A stretch of 64,000 nucleotides of DNA from Caulobacter mirabilis (lineage in GTDB: Bacteria > Pseudomonadota > Alphaproteobacteria > Caulobacterales > Caulobacteraceae), in NCBI RefSeq assembly GCF_002749615.1, contig NZ_CP024201.1, positions 2,108,001 to 2,172,000 on the forward strand. The letters are read 5' to 3'. The translations under genes and the position numbers were made by a program. Positions within the stretch are counted from its first letter, which is position 1. The number at the start of each line of letters is the position of its first letter. The notes below the pieces were generated by a model, which did not search any database, was not told the origin of the DNA, and saw only the letters and a program-made list of their open reading frames with translations. This document shows positions 1 to 7,681 of the stretch, in pieces.

Positions 1-16
1 ATACGGATCTGTTCCC

Positions 17-490
17 ATGATGAAGACCACGGCTTCGCTGAAGCCCGCCGAGGTCGAGAAGAAGTGGATCGTGATCGATGCCGAGAACGCCGTCGTCGGC
101 CGTCTCGCCACGTTCATCGCCATGCGTCTTCGCGGCAAGCATCGTCCTGACTACACCCCGCACGTCGACTGCGGCGACTACGTCGTCGTGATCAACGCCG
201 ACAAGGTGAAGTTCACGGGCCGCAAGCTGGACCAGAAGGTCTACTACCGCCACACCGGCCACCCGGGCGGCGTCAAGGAAATCACCGCCGGAAAGCAACT
301 GACCGGTCGCTTCCCCGAGCGCGTGCTGGCGAAGGCCGTCGAGCGCATGCTGCCGAAGGAGAGCCCGCTGGCTCGCGCGCAGCTGACCCACCTGCGCATC
401 TTCAACGGCGCCGAGCACACCCATCAGGCGCAGAACCCGGAAGTCGTCGACTTCGCTGGTCGCAACGCCAAGAACATCCGGAGCCAATAA
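17..490 (+). CDS. rplM: 50S ribosomal protein L13
   Basis: Early-assembling protein of the large ribosomal subunit that binds 23S rRNA. The 157-residue product has the L13 hallmarks: [19 protein letters not shown] near residues 14-32, the [15 protein letters not shown] segment at about residues 49-63, and [17 protein letters not shown] in the second half. Two ATG codons lie in tandem at 17 and 20; either would fit and the upstream sequence is cut off by the window, so the promoter and ribosome binding site cannot be judged. The gene stops 3 bases before rpsI, the usual bacterial pairing, and both are probably one transcript ending at the hairpin near 988-1022. Confidence 0.97.
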   Translation: MMKTTASLKPAEVEKKWIVIDAENAVVGRLATFIAMRLRGKHRPDYTPHVDCGDYVVVINADKVKFTGRKLDQKVYYRHTGHPGGVKEITAGKQLTGRFPERVLAKAVERMLPKESPLARAQLTHLRIFNGAEHTHQAQNPEVVDFAGRNAKNIRSQ

Positions 491-493
491 GTC

Positions 494-964
494 ATGGCCG
501 AAGCCCAAGGTTTCGAGGCCCTGCAAGGCCTCTCGTCGAACCCCGAAGTCGCGCCCGCCGAGCCCAAGCTCGACAAGTTTGGCCGCGCCTACGCCACCGG
601 CAAGCGGAAGAACGCGATCGCCAAGGTCTGGATCAAGCCGGGCAAGGGCCAGATCACGATCAACGGCCGCGACCAGGAAGTCTATTTCGCCCGTCCCGTG
701 CTGCGCATGATGATCGCCCAGCCCTTCCAGGTCACCGACCGCGAAGGCCAGTTCGACGTCATCGTGTCGGTCCAGGGCTCGGGCCTGTCGGGCCAGGCCG
801 GCGCCGTGCGTCACGGCATCTCCAAGGCTCTGACCTACTTCGAGCCGGGCCTGCGTCCGGTCCTGAAGCCGCACGGCTTCCTGACCCGCGACAGCCGCGT
901 CGTCGAGCGTAAGAAGTACGGCAAGGCCAAGGCCCGCCGTAGCTTCCAGTTCTCGAAGCGCTAG
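494..964 (+). CDS. rpsI: 30S ribosomal protein S9
   Basis: Small-subunit ribosomal protein whose C-terminal tail reaches toward P-site tRNA. The C-terminal portion carries the family signatures: [18 protein letters not shown] (about residues 33-50), the [17 protein letters not shown] segment, and the very basic end [18 protein letters not shown]. The 156-residue product is longer than the roughly 130 residues of the E. coli protein because of an acidic N-terminal extension of about 25 residues, which is common in alphaproteobacteria. It follows rplM after 3 bases and is the last gene before a strong intrinsic terminator. Confidence 0.97.
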   Translation: MAEAQGFEALQGLSSNPEVAPAEPKLDKFGRAYATGKRKNAIAKVWIKPGKGQITINGRDQEVYFARPVLRMMIAQPFQVTDREGQFDVIVSVQGSGLSGQAGAVRHGISKALTYFEPGLRPVLKPHGFLTRDSRVVERKKYGKAKARRSFQFSKR

Positions 965-987
965 TCGCTCGCGATCTGTATTGCGAG

Positions 988-1022
988 AAGGGCGCTTCGG
1001 GTCACCGAGGCGCCCTTTTTCT
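988..1022 (+). terminator. Intrinsic terminator of rplM-rpsI
   Basis: A 13-bp stem (988-1000 pairing with 1005-1017, one G-U wobble) encloses a GTCA loop. It ends in a run of T that continues to about 1020. It starts 24 bases after the rpsI stop codon and is the clearest rho-independent terminator in the window. Confidence 0.9.
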
Positions 1023-1035
1023 TTGGGCTCTTCTC

Positions 1036-1119
1036 CCGCTCATCCCGGCGAATGCCGGGACCCAGATCATGGAGCGTGGAGTTCGGCATCTGGGCCCCGG
1101 CGTTCGCCGGGGTGAGCGG
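1036..1119. repeat. Palindromic intergenic repeat, family A copy 1
   Basis: Long imperfect inverted repeat. The left arm (1036-1067) contains CATCCCGGCGAATGCCGGGA and the right arm (1088-1119) contains CCCCGGCGTTCGCCGGGGTG; they differ by two wobble-compatible positions and one A-C mismatch. The same element occurs at 2533-2641 and 8968-9074. Repeats of this type are widespread in caulobacter and related genomes and resemble REP/RAYT-type palindromes; mobility is inferred. The right edge runs directly into GCGGAG, the apparent ribosome binding site of argC. Confidence 0.85.
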
Positions 1120-1127
1120 AGTTTGAA

Positions 1128-2078
1128 ATGGCTGCACCCAAGGTCTTCATCGACGGCGAAGCCGGCACCACCGGGCTTCAGATCTACGAGCGCCTCGTCG
1201 GTCGCACGGACATCGAGCTGCTGTCGATCGATCCGGCCCGCCGCAAGGACACGGACGCCCGCGCCGAACTGCTCAACGCTGCCGACGTGGCGATCCTGTG
1301 CCTGCCGGACGACGCCTCCCGCGAGGCGGTCGGGCTGGTGACCAATCCGGACACGCGCATCATCGACGCCTCGACCGCCTTCCGGACGGCCGAGGGCTGG
1401 ACCTATGGCTTCCACGAACTCGAGCCCGGCCACGCCAAGGTCGTGGCCGCGTCGAAGCGGGTGTCCAATCCGGGCTGCTATCCGACCGGCGCCGTCGCCC
1501 TGATCCGGCCGCTGGTCCAGGCGGGCCTGCTGCCAGCGGACTATCCGATCACCGTCAACGCCATCTCGGGCTACAGCGGCGGCGGCAAGGGCATGATCGC
1601 CGAGTTCGAGGACGCCTCGGCCCCGAACCACACGACGGTTCCCTATCGGCTGTACGGCCTGGGCCTGAACCACAAGCACGTGCCGGAGATGCAGAAGTAC
1701 GGCGCGCTGCTGACCAAACCGATCTTCGAACCGGCGGTCGGCCGCTACGCCCAGGGCATGCTGGTGCAGGTCCCGCTGCACCTGGAGCTGCTCAGCGGCG
1801 CCCCCTCGCTGGGCGACCTGCAGAAGACCCTGGCCGACCACTATCGCGGCTGCGCCTTCGTCGAGGTCGCCTCCATCGAGGAGGCCAAGAGCCTCGGCAC
1901 GCTCGATCCGGAAGGGTTGAACGGCACCAACCGCATGAAGCTGTTCGTGTTCGGCTCCGACACCTCCGGTCAGGCGCGCCTCGTGGCCCTGCTCGACAAC
2001 CTGGGCAAGGGCGCCTCCGGCGCGGCGGTCCAGAGCATGAACCTGATGCTGGGCCTGCCGGAGACGACCGGGCTGTGA
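1128..2078 (+). CDS. argC: N-acetyl-gamma-glutamyl-phosphate reductase (short type 2 ArgC)
   Basis: Cytoplasmic NADPH-dependent enzyme that reduces N-acetyl-glutamyl phosphate to the semialdehyde in arginine synthesis. The 316-residue length and the start KVFIDGEAGTTGLQIYERL match the shorter type 2 family, not the roughly 345-residue type 1 enzymes. The nucleotide-binding loop is GEAGTTG (about 10-16) and the thioester-forming cysteine is Cys117 in SNPGCYPTGA. The chosen ATG has GCGGAG 6 bases upstream, contributed by the edge of the palindromic repeat. The stop overlaps the GTG start of the following GNAT gene, indicating translational coupling. It is separated from rpsI by a terminator, so it should have its own promoter, but I could not pick one out. 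Confidence 0.95.
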   Translation: MAAPKVFIDGEAGTTGLQIYERLVGRTDIELLSIDPARRKDTDARAELLNAADVAILCLPDDASREAVGLVTNPDTRIIDASTAFRTAEGWTYGFHELEPGHAKVVAASKRVSNPGCYPTGAVALIRPLVQAGLLPADYPITVNAISGYSGGGKGMIAEFEDASAPNHTTVPYRLYGLGLNHKHVPEMQKYGALLTKPIFEPAVGRYAQGMLVQVPLHLELLSGAPSLGDLQKTLADHYRGCAFVEVASIEEAKSLGTLDPEGLNGTNRMKLFVFGSDTSGQARLVALLDNLGKGASGAAVQSMNLMLGLPETTGL

Positions 2079-2518
2079 TCCGCCGGGCGACGCCGGCGGA
2101 CAGCGAGGTCTTGCGGGCGATGATGATGCTCAGCAACGGCTACGAGCGCGCGGCCGCGCGAGCGATGATCATCACCTTCGCGACCGGCTGGTCCGTGCCC
2201 GAGGGCGCGCATGAGGTCTGGCTGGCGGAGGAGGGTGGTCTCATCGCCGCCGGCTTCTACGCCTTGATCCCGCACGGCGCGGACCAGGAGCTGGATCTGT
2301 TCTTCACCGACAACGGCGCCCAGGGCACGGGCCTTGGCCGTCGCCTGTTCGACCACATGACCGCCCGCGCCCGGGACCTGGGCGCGGCGCGGGTGGTGAT
2401 CTCGTCCAATCCCGAGGCGGCGGGCTTCTACCGTCGGATGGGCGCGGTCGACATCGGCGTGACCGCGCCCGGCGACGGCATCGCCTGGGAAAGACCCAAG
2501 CTGGCGCTGTCGCTCTAA
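2075..2518 (+). CDS. GNAT family N-acetyltransferase
   Basis: Predicted acyl-CoA-dependent N-acetyltransferase of 147 residues. The N-terminus MIRRATPADSEVLRAMM is a typical GNAT beginning. The acetyl-CoA pyrophosphate loop appears as GAQGTGLGRRLFDHM near residues 85-99, and the C-terminal NPEAAGFYRRMGAV is the usual GNAT end motif. The GTG start at 2075 overlaps the argC stop codon (GTGA), so the gene is most likely cotranscribed with argC. An acetyl-glutamate synthase role is tempting from the arginine context, but the protein is a generic small GNAT and its substrate cannot be read from sequence. Confidence 0.88.
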   Translation: MIRRATPADSEVLRAMMMLSNGYERAAARAMIITFATGWSVPEGAHEVWLAEEGGLIAAGFYALIPHGADQELDLFFTDNGAQGTGLGRRLFDHMTARARDLGAARVVISSNPEAAGFYRRMGAVDIGVTAPGDGIAWERPKLALSL

Positions 2519-2532
2519 CGCCGCCTCCAATT

Positions 2533-2641
2533 CCGGTCGTCCCGGCGAAGGCCGGGACCCAGACTCGAGCCGAGCGACTGGCATTCTCTCGTCAGAGGCG
2601 CAGCCCTATGACTGAATCCCGGCCTTCGCCGGGATGACCGG
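2533..2641. repeat. Palindromic intergenic repeat, family A copy 2
   Basis: Inverted repeat of 25 bp with one G-T mismatch. The left arm is 2533-2557 (core GTCCCGGCGAAGGCCGGGA) and the right arm 2617-2641 (core CCCGGCCTTCGCCGGGATG), separated by about 59 bases. It lies between the converging GNAT gene (plus) and the 583-residue gene (minus), so here it could act as a bidirectional transcript end. Unlike copies 1 and 3 it is not followed by a gene start. Confidence 0.88.
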
Positions 2642-2700
2642 TAGAGGAGAGCCCCGACACGGATGACCAGTCGAGGCCCGATCCGCGAACCGTTGTCGCT

Positions 2701-4452
2701 CTAGCGTCTGGCCGTCAGGCTGCGCGCGGCCGCGTCGAGAGCGGCCCGTTCCTCCTTCAGCGTGCCCGCCGCCGCGTCGAGCGCCCGTTGGCCGCCGGTC
2801 GCGATGACCTTGGCCAGGACGTCGTCGGTGATCTTGGCGAAGCGGCGCTCGTCCAGCGGGAAGAACTCCTGGCGGATCGCCAGGATCGCCCCGCCGAAGG
2901 CCGCGTCGGCGACCCAGCTCAGGTCGACGGCGTTGGGCCTGGGCGGATCGATCTTGTCCTTGCGGTCGCCGGCCTCGCCCTCCTCGATCCGGATCGCCCA
3001 GGGGTCGAGCGGATTGACCCAGATCGGCTCCAGCACCAGGTCGCGGATGAAGTCGAACACCCAGCGGGTCGATTGGCAGCGACTGGCGAACTTGCCGATG
3101 GCGTCCTTCGCGTGCCGGCCCACGATCAGGTAGTCGTACAGCTTGGCCGTCTCCAGGGTGATCTGCGGGTTGTAGATCTCGGCGAAGCGGACGCTGTCGA
3201 TGAACACCAGGGCCGACCAGTTGCGCATGCACTGGATCTTCGCCGGCCGCGCCAGCCACAGGGCGATGTTGCGGAAGTAGGCGATGATCTCGGCGTAGTG
3301 GGCCTCGCCCGCCGGCGTGGCCAGAAACCCGACCGACTTGGGAAACGGCATGGTGCTGTCGCCGGTCAGATTGATGTTGATGAAGTGGTGCCAGGTCGAG
3401 TCCACCGCGACCCGGCCGACGCTGGCCCGGTGCCCGTCGTAGGCCCCGATCACCCCGAACCGCCGGGCGTTGGTGACCCCGTCCTTGCCGCTGGTCAGAT
3501 GGCCGCCGATCACCCGGCCCCAGGCCACGACCTCCGGCCGGGGCTTGAGGCCGCCGTCCGTCGCCGCCGGGAACTCGGTGACGTTGTAGCCGTCCAGGGT
3601 GGTGGTCCAGGTCAGGGTCGAGGCCGCCGTGCATTGGCTCTCGTGCGCATGGTCGGGCAGCACCCGGATGACGCCGTTGGGGCCGCAGAGCAGCGGGTGG
3701 GGCCAGGTCGCCTCGCGGAAGGGCCCGATCTTGGCGGAGTAGAACTTCGGCTCGATCGGCTGCGGGATGTCGTCGGACTGGTCCTCGAACTGGTAGCCGC
3801 CGTCATGGCCTTCCTGGTTGGTGTCGAACCGGTCCGCGCCCTCGAACGGCGGCGCCAGGCCTTCGCCGTTGGGGCCGACGACGGGGAAGAACCAGCGCCG
3901 CATGGCCCGCACGCGCGGCAGGAAGCCGCCCATGGCGCAACCCAGGTCCTCGTGGTCGCCGGTGGCGAAGACGCCGCCGCCGCCGTCCATGAACTGGCAG
4001 AGGACCCGCAGCTCCTGGTCGGTCAGGCGGTTGGTCCAGGTTCCGTTGCCCAGCTTGGTGCTGCGCTGGGACCCGAACAGCCAGACCTCGTCGTAGTCGG
4101 CCGGGTTGAACTTGGCGGCGTCGGCGAAGTTGATCTGTTTGACCGTCTTGCTGACATGCGGGTTGCCGATCCCGAGCCGGGCGTCGGAGACGTTGTCGCG
4201 GTGGGCGGTGGTGATCTCAAAGCGGACGTACGGGAAGTCCTCGCTCTTCAGCGCCGAGAGCACGTCCGACAGGCCGAAGTCCTCGTCGCTGAAGTAGAGG
4301 AAGCCGTCGCAGACCATCAGGATCCGCACGGTGCAGGGCCGCCAGGGGAATTTCCAATCCAGGAAGGGGTTGGTCTTCCAGGCCTCGGCGCGAGCCAGCT
4401 TCTCGCGAAGGCGGCCGGTGAACTGGTTGGGAGCGACTGTACGATCAGACAT
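2701..4452 (-). CDS. Uncharacterised 583-residue cytoplasmic protein
   Basis: I do not recognise a named family. The product has no signal peptide or membrane segment. An N-terminal part (about 40-150) alternates hydrophobic strands and helices (VRILMVCDGFLYFSDEDFGL, then DYDEVWLFGS). It is followed by a glycine-rich turn, FMDGGGGVFATGDHEDLGCA, near 150-170, and later by FGVIGAYDGHRASVGRVAVD and TWHHFININL. That layout is reminiscent of ThuA or class I glutamine-amidotransferase-like flavodoxin folds, but I see no convincing Cys-His-Glu triad, so this is only a hint. The C-terminal 60 residues are Ala/Arg-rich and probably helical. The start at 4452 is favoured because GAGGAG lies 7 bases upstream; an in-frame start at 4551 has no such support. 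It stands alone on the minus strand, about 140 bases downstream of the GNAT gene stop. Confidence 0.75.
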   Translation of the reverse strand: MSDRTVAPNQFTGRLREKLARAEAWKTNPFLDWKFPWRPCTVRILMVCDGFLYFSDEDFGLSDVLSALKSEDFPYVRFEITTAHRDNVSDARLGIGNPHVSKTVKQINFADAAKFNPADYDEVWLFGSQRSTKLGNGTWTNRLTDQELRVLCQFMDGGGGVFATGDHEDLGCAMGGFLPRVRAMRRWFFPVVGPNGEGLAPPFEGADRFDTNQEGHDGGYQFEDQSDDIPQPIEPKFYSAKIGPFREATWPHPLLCGPNGVIRVLPDHAHESQCTAASTLTWTTTLDGYNVTEFPAATDGGLKPRPEVVAWGRVIGGHLTSGKDGVTNARRFGVIGAYDGHRASVGRVAVDSTWHHFININLTGDSTMPFPKSVGFLATPAGEAHYAEIIAYFRNIALWLARPAKIQCMRNWSALVFIDSVRFAEIYNPQITLETAKLYDYLIVGRHAKDAIGKFASRCQSTRWVFDFIRDLVLEPIWVNPLDPWAIRIEEGEAGDRKDKIDPPRPNAVDLSWVADAAFGGAILAIRQEFFPLDERRFAKITDDVLAKVIATGGQRALDAAAGTLKEERAALDAAARSLTARR

Positions 4453-4589
4453 CACACTTCTCCTCGAAGGGGTGGAAGTACGCGACTGTCTTGAAGGGCC
4501 TTCGATCGGCGCAGGCGCACGATGGACCCGCCGCCATCTAGGCGAGTCCATTTGAAGAAATGCAACCTATAGTATATTTTCCTAGCGGA

Positions 4590-5114
4590 TCAGACCGCCG
4601 GCAGCCGCTTCCAGAAGACGACTGTCGGCTCGGAGCCGCCGCCGGACTTCAGGGCGAAGTCGGGGATCACGCCGGCCTCGGTCCAGCCCAGGCGGCGGTA
4701 GAGGCGGTCGGCGACGCTCCCCTCGATGGTGTCCAGCACCAGCAGGCGGCGGCCGAGCGCCCGGGCGGCGTCCTCGGCGGTCCGCATCAGGGCGACGGCC
4801 AGGCCGCGGCCCCGCGCGCGCGGATGCACCATCAGCTTGGCGATCTCGGCCCGATGGGCGCCGTTGGGCTTGCCGACCGGATGCAGCTGGATGGTTCCGG
4901 CGACGGCGCCGTCCGCCTCGAGGACCGACCACATCAGGATGTCGCCCGCCGCGACGCCCTGGGCCACGTCGCGCCAGAAGGTCTCGGCCTGACCGGCCGG
5001 CATCGGGTGCAGGAATCCGATCGAGGCGCCGTCGGCCACGCAGGCTTCCAGCATCTCGGCGTAGTCGGGCAGGGCGGTCAGCAGATCGCCGGCCGACACA
5101 GGGGTTGGACTCAA
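4590..5114 (-). CDS. GNAT family N-acetyltransferase downstream of phaC
   Basis: Predicted GNAT acetyltransferase of about 174 residues. The acetyl-CoA loop is HPRARGRGLAVALMRTAEDA (about residues 103-122), preceded by the strand EIAKLMV and followed by LLVLDTIEGSVADRLYRRLGW, all standard GNAT elements. The start is uncertain. A TTG at 5114 overlaps the phaC stop codon and has GAAGG 7 bases upstream; a GTG at 5099 would shorten it by five residues. The overlap suggests cotranscription with phaC. The substrate is unknown, and no direct link to PHA metabolism can be seen beyond position. Confidence 0.85.
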   Translation of the reverse strand: MSPTPVSAGDLLTALPDYAEMLEACVADGASIGFLHPMPAGQAETFWRDVAQGVAAGDILMWSVLEADGAVAGTIQLHPVGKPNGAHRAEIAKLMVHPRARGRGLAVALMRTAEDAARALGRRLLVLDTIEGSVADRLYRRLGWTEAGVIPDFALKSGGGSEPTVVFWKRLPAV

Positions 5115-7075
5115 GAACGGACCTTCACATAGGAACCCGGCGCGTCCTCGATCGGCGCGCCCAGCGGTCCCTTGGACGGATCCCGGGCTGGAACCAAGGG
5201 GCCGGAGCGCTCGGCCAGCCATCGACCCCAGTGCGGCCACCAGCTGCCTGGATGTTCGACAGCGCCCGCCTGCCATTCGCCCACCGTCGCGGGCAGGTCG
5301 GGGTTGGTCCAATGCTGGTACTTCTTCGCGTCCGGGTGGTTGATCACCCCGGCGATATGGCCGCTGCCGGCCATGGTGAAGGTGACCGGTCCGCCGAACA
5401 GCTTGGCCCCGCGGTAGATGCTCTTGAACGGCGCGATATGGTCCTCGCGAGAGGACTGGACGTAGATCGGCGTCTCGACCGTCTTCAGGTCCAGGTCGAC
5501 GCCGTCGAGAGTCAGCCTGCCCTCGGCCAGGGCGTTGTCCTTGTAGAAATTGCGCAGATAGAACAGGTGCAGCGCCTTGGGCATCCGCGTCTGGTCGCTG
5601 TTCCAGAACAGCAGGTCGAACGGCTTGGGCTCCTTGCCCATCAGGTAGTTGTTCACGAAGAACGACCAGATCAGGTCGTTGCCGCGCAGCGAGTTGAAGG
5701 TGTCGGCCATCGACTTGCCGGGCAGGAAGCCGCCGGCCTGGTCGATCCGGGTCTCGATCTCGGCCAGCCAGGCGTCGTCGACGAACAGTTTCAGGTCGCC
5801 GGCCTCGGCGAAGTCCTGCTGGGCGGCGAAGAAGGTGGCCGAGTTGATCCGCGGATCGCCCTTGGCCGCCATATGGGCGAGGGCGCAGGAGAGCAGGGTG
5901 CCGCCGATGCAGTACCCCACGGTGTTTACCCGATCGACCTGGCACTGCTTCATCACCTGCGTGGTGGCGTCGTAGATGCCTTCCTTCAGGTAGCTCTCGA
6001 AGGTCTTGGCCGCGAGCGCCTCGTCCGGATTGACCCAGCTGGTGACGAACACCGAAAAGCCCTGGCCGGTCAGCCAGCGGACCAGGCTGTTATCGGGCCG
6101 CAGATCGATGATGTAGAACTTGTTGATCCAGGGCGTGAACAGCAGCAACGGGATCTCGTGGACCTTGTCGGTCGTCGGCTCGTACTGCAGCAGCTGCAGA
6201 ATGTCGTTCTGGTAGACCACCTTGCCGGGGGCGGTGGCGACGTTCTCGCCGACCCGGAACTGGTCCATGTCGGTCTGGCTGATGGCCAGCTGGCCGCCGC
6301 CGCGGGCCAGGTCGCCGGCGAAGTTCTCCATGCCGCGGACCAGGCTCTCGCCGCCGGTCTGCATCGCCTCGCGCAGGGCGGCCGGGTTGGACATCAGGAA
6401 GTTCGACGGCGAGATCGCGTCCGTCAGCATCTTCATGAAGAACTCGACCCGGCGCTTCTCCAGCGGCGCGACGCCGTCGACCTCGGCGACCAGGCCGTTC
6501 AGCCAGTTGCTGGTCAGCAGATAGGACTGCTTCATCACGTCGAAGACAGGGTTCGCGCCCCAGTCGGGGTCGTTGAAGCGCTTGTCGCCCTTGGCCGGTT
6601 CGACCACCGGATCCACCGTCTCCCCGGCCATGCGCCGGGCGGTGGACTGCCACAGGTCCAGATAGCGCGAGAACAGGTCGGCCTGAGCCCGCAGCAGCCG
6701 GTCGGGCTGGGCCGCCAGCCGACCCATCACGTCCGTCAGGGCGGGGCCGACATGGAAGGGGTCGGGGCTGAGGGCGGCCGGGCTGTCGGCCTGGCGCAGG
6801 GCGGCCTCGGCGATGGCGCCCTGGGCGGTGACGGCGGCGCGGGCCAGGTTGGCGGACAGCTTCTCCAGCGCCTCGCGCTGCTGGCTCGACAGGAAGGCGG
6901 CGGGGTCGGCGGCGACGGTTTCCGGTTCGGGCGGCGGGGGCGGGGTCTTGGCCCGGGTCTCGACCTTGGGGGCCGCCGCCTTGGGTTCCGCCTTGGGCTT
7001 CGGCGCCTTCGCGGCGGGTTTCGCCGTCTTGGCGGTCGCGGGTTTGCGCCGGGTCTTGCCGTCCGTAGCCGCCAT
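5111..7075 (-). CDS. phaC: Class I poly(3-hydroxyalkanoate) synthase
   Basis: Polymerises (R)-3-hydroxyacyl-CoA into polyhydroxyalkanoate at the granule surface. The product has 654 residues with an alpha/beta hydrolase catalytic domain. The lipase-like box GYCIGG holds the nucleophile Cys389, SSREDHIAPF supplies the catalytic Asp545, and SGHIAG supplies His573. The N-terminal domain with ANPVFDVMKQSYLLTSNWL is typical of class I enzymes. The first roughly 55 residues are an unusual Lys/Ala/Pro-rich extension ending in six consecutive prolines or similar, likely disordered and DNA- or protein-binding in character (histone H1/PhaM-like, inference). No phaA, phaB or phasin gene is adjacent. A divergent lipoprotein gene begins 75 bases upstream, so the promoters share that gap. 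Confidence 0.95.
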   Translation of the reverse strand: MAATDGKTRRKPATAKTAKPAAKAPKPKAEPKAAAPKVETRAKTPPPPPEPETVAADPAAFLSSQQREALEKLSANLARAAVTAQGAIAEAALRQADSPAALSPDPFHVGPALTDVMGRLAAQPDRLLRAQADLFSRYLDLWQSTARRMAGETVDPVVEPAKGDKRFNDPDWGANPVFDVMKQSYLLTSNWLNGLVAEVDGVAPLEKRRVEFFMKMLTDAISPSNFLMSNPAALREAMQTGGESLVRGMENFAGDLARGGGQLAISQTDMDQFRVGENVATAPGKVVYQNDILQLLQYEPTTDKVHEIPLLLFTPWINKFYIIDLRPDNSLVRWLTGQGFSVFVTSWVNPDEALAAKTFESYLKEGIYDATTQVMKQCQVDRVNTVGYCIGGTLLSCALAHMAAKGDPRINSATFFAAQQDFAEAGDLKLFVDDAWLAEIETRIDQAGGFLPGKSMADTFNSLRGNDLIWSFFVNNYLMGKEPKPFDLLFWNSDQTRMPKALHLFYLRNFYKDNALAEGRLTLDGVDLDLKTVETPIYVQSSREDHIAPFKSIYRGAKLFGGPVTFTMAGSGHIAGVINHPDAKKYQHWTNPDLPATVGEWQAGAVEHPGSWWPHWGRWLAERSGPLVPARDPSKGPLGAPIEDAPGSYVKVRS

Positions 7076-7150
7076 TTCGCTTCCTTCCCTCGCGAGGACG
7101 CCTCAAGCGGCCTTTCGCTTGCCGCGATCATGGCTTAGACCAAGCGACAA

Positions 7151-7612
7151 ATGGAAGGCGATGTGCGCATTTTCTGGCGAATGACCCGACCGGCGCTCCT
7201 GGCGGGAGCGGCCCTGGTCGTGACGGGCTGTACGGCGATCGTCGAGCTGGAGCCTGGCGTCAACGCGCCCGTGGACGCGACCTCGCCGGCCGCCAAGGCC
7301 GTCGTCGAAGCGGTGCAGAATCCTGGGCCCTGGCCGACCTTCGCCGACATTCCGGAGATTCCCGCCGACGTTCGCGAATCGGCGGCCTGGCGCGCGGACA
7401 TCGCCGCCCAGCAGGCCGAGGGGGCTTCGACCGTCGCGGCGGCCGGGCCGGACAGCTGGAGCCTGAACGCCACCGACGCCTTCGCGCGCCGCGCCAAGGA
7501 CGAAGCCGCCGCCATCGCCGTGCATGCGCCGACCGCCGCCGAGATCGCGGAATCGGAAGCCTACGCCCGGGCTCTTCGCAAGCGAGCTACCCCGCCTTCG
7601 TCGCCGAGGTGA
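7151..7612 (+). CDS. Predicted lipoprotein, function unknown
   Basis: Small 153-residue protein with a lipobox-like LVVTGC at about residues 22-27 after a hydrophobic stretch, indicating export and lipidation. The mature part is Ala/Glu-rich. It contains a conserved-looking block PWPTFADIPEIPADVRESAAW that resembles short cell-envelope lipoproteins seen in caulobacters, but I know no function. Two starts are possible: ATG 7151 (N-terminus MEGDVRIFWRMTRP) and ATG 7181 (MTRPALLAG); the second gives a more standard signal length, and neither has a strong Shine-Dalgarno sequence. It is divergent from phaC and about 70 bases upstream of the aminotransferase gene. Confidence 0.7.
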   Translation: MEGDVRIFWRMTRPALLAGAALVVTGCTAIVELEPGVNAPVDATSPAAKAVVEAVQNPGPWPTFADIPEIPADVRESAAWRADIAAQQAEGASTVAAAGPDSWSLNATDAFARRAKDEAAAIAVHAPTAAEIAESEAYARALRKRATPPSSPR

Positions 7613-7681
7613 TCGGCCGGGCGCGGCGGAGGCACAATCGTCCCTGAACCTGCTTGGAAATGCCCCTTCCGAGGGCTATCC

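Noticed and set aside
2788..4494. Long open frame antisense to the 583-residue gene, and similar antisense or alternate-frame openings opposite phaC, recG, mfd, kdpB, kdpD and bamA
   Set aside because: High-GC DNA leaves long stop-free frames opposite real genes. Their translations are low-complexity (Arg/Gly/Pro or Ala/Gly rich), lack domain motifs and ribosome binding sites, and overlap confidently identified genes.
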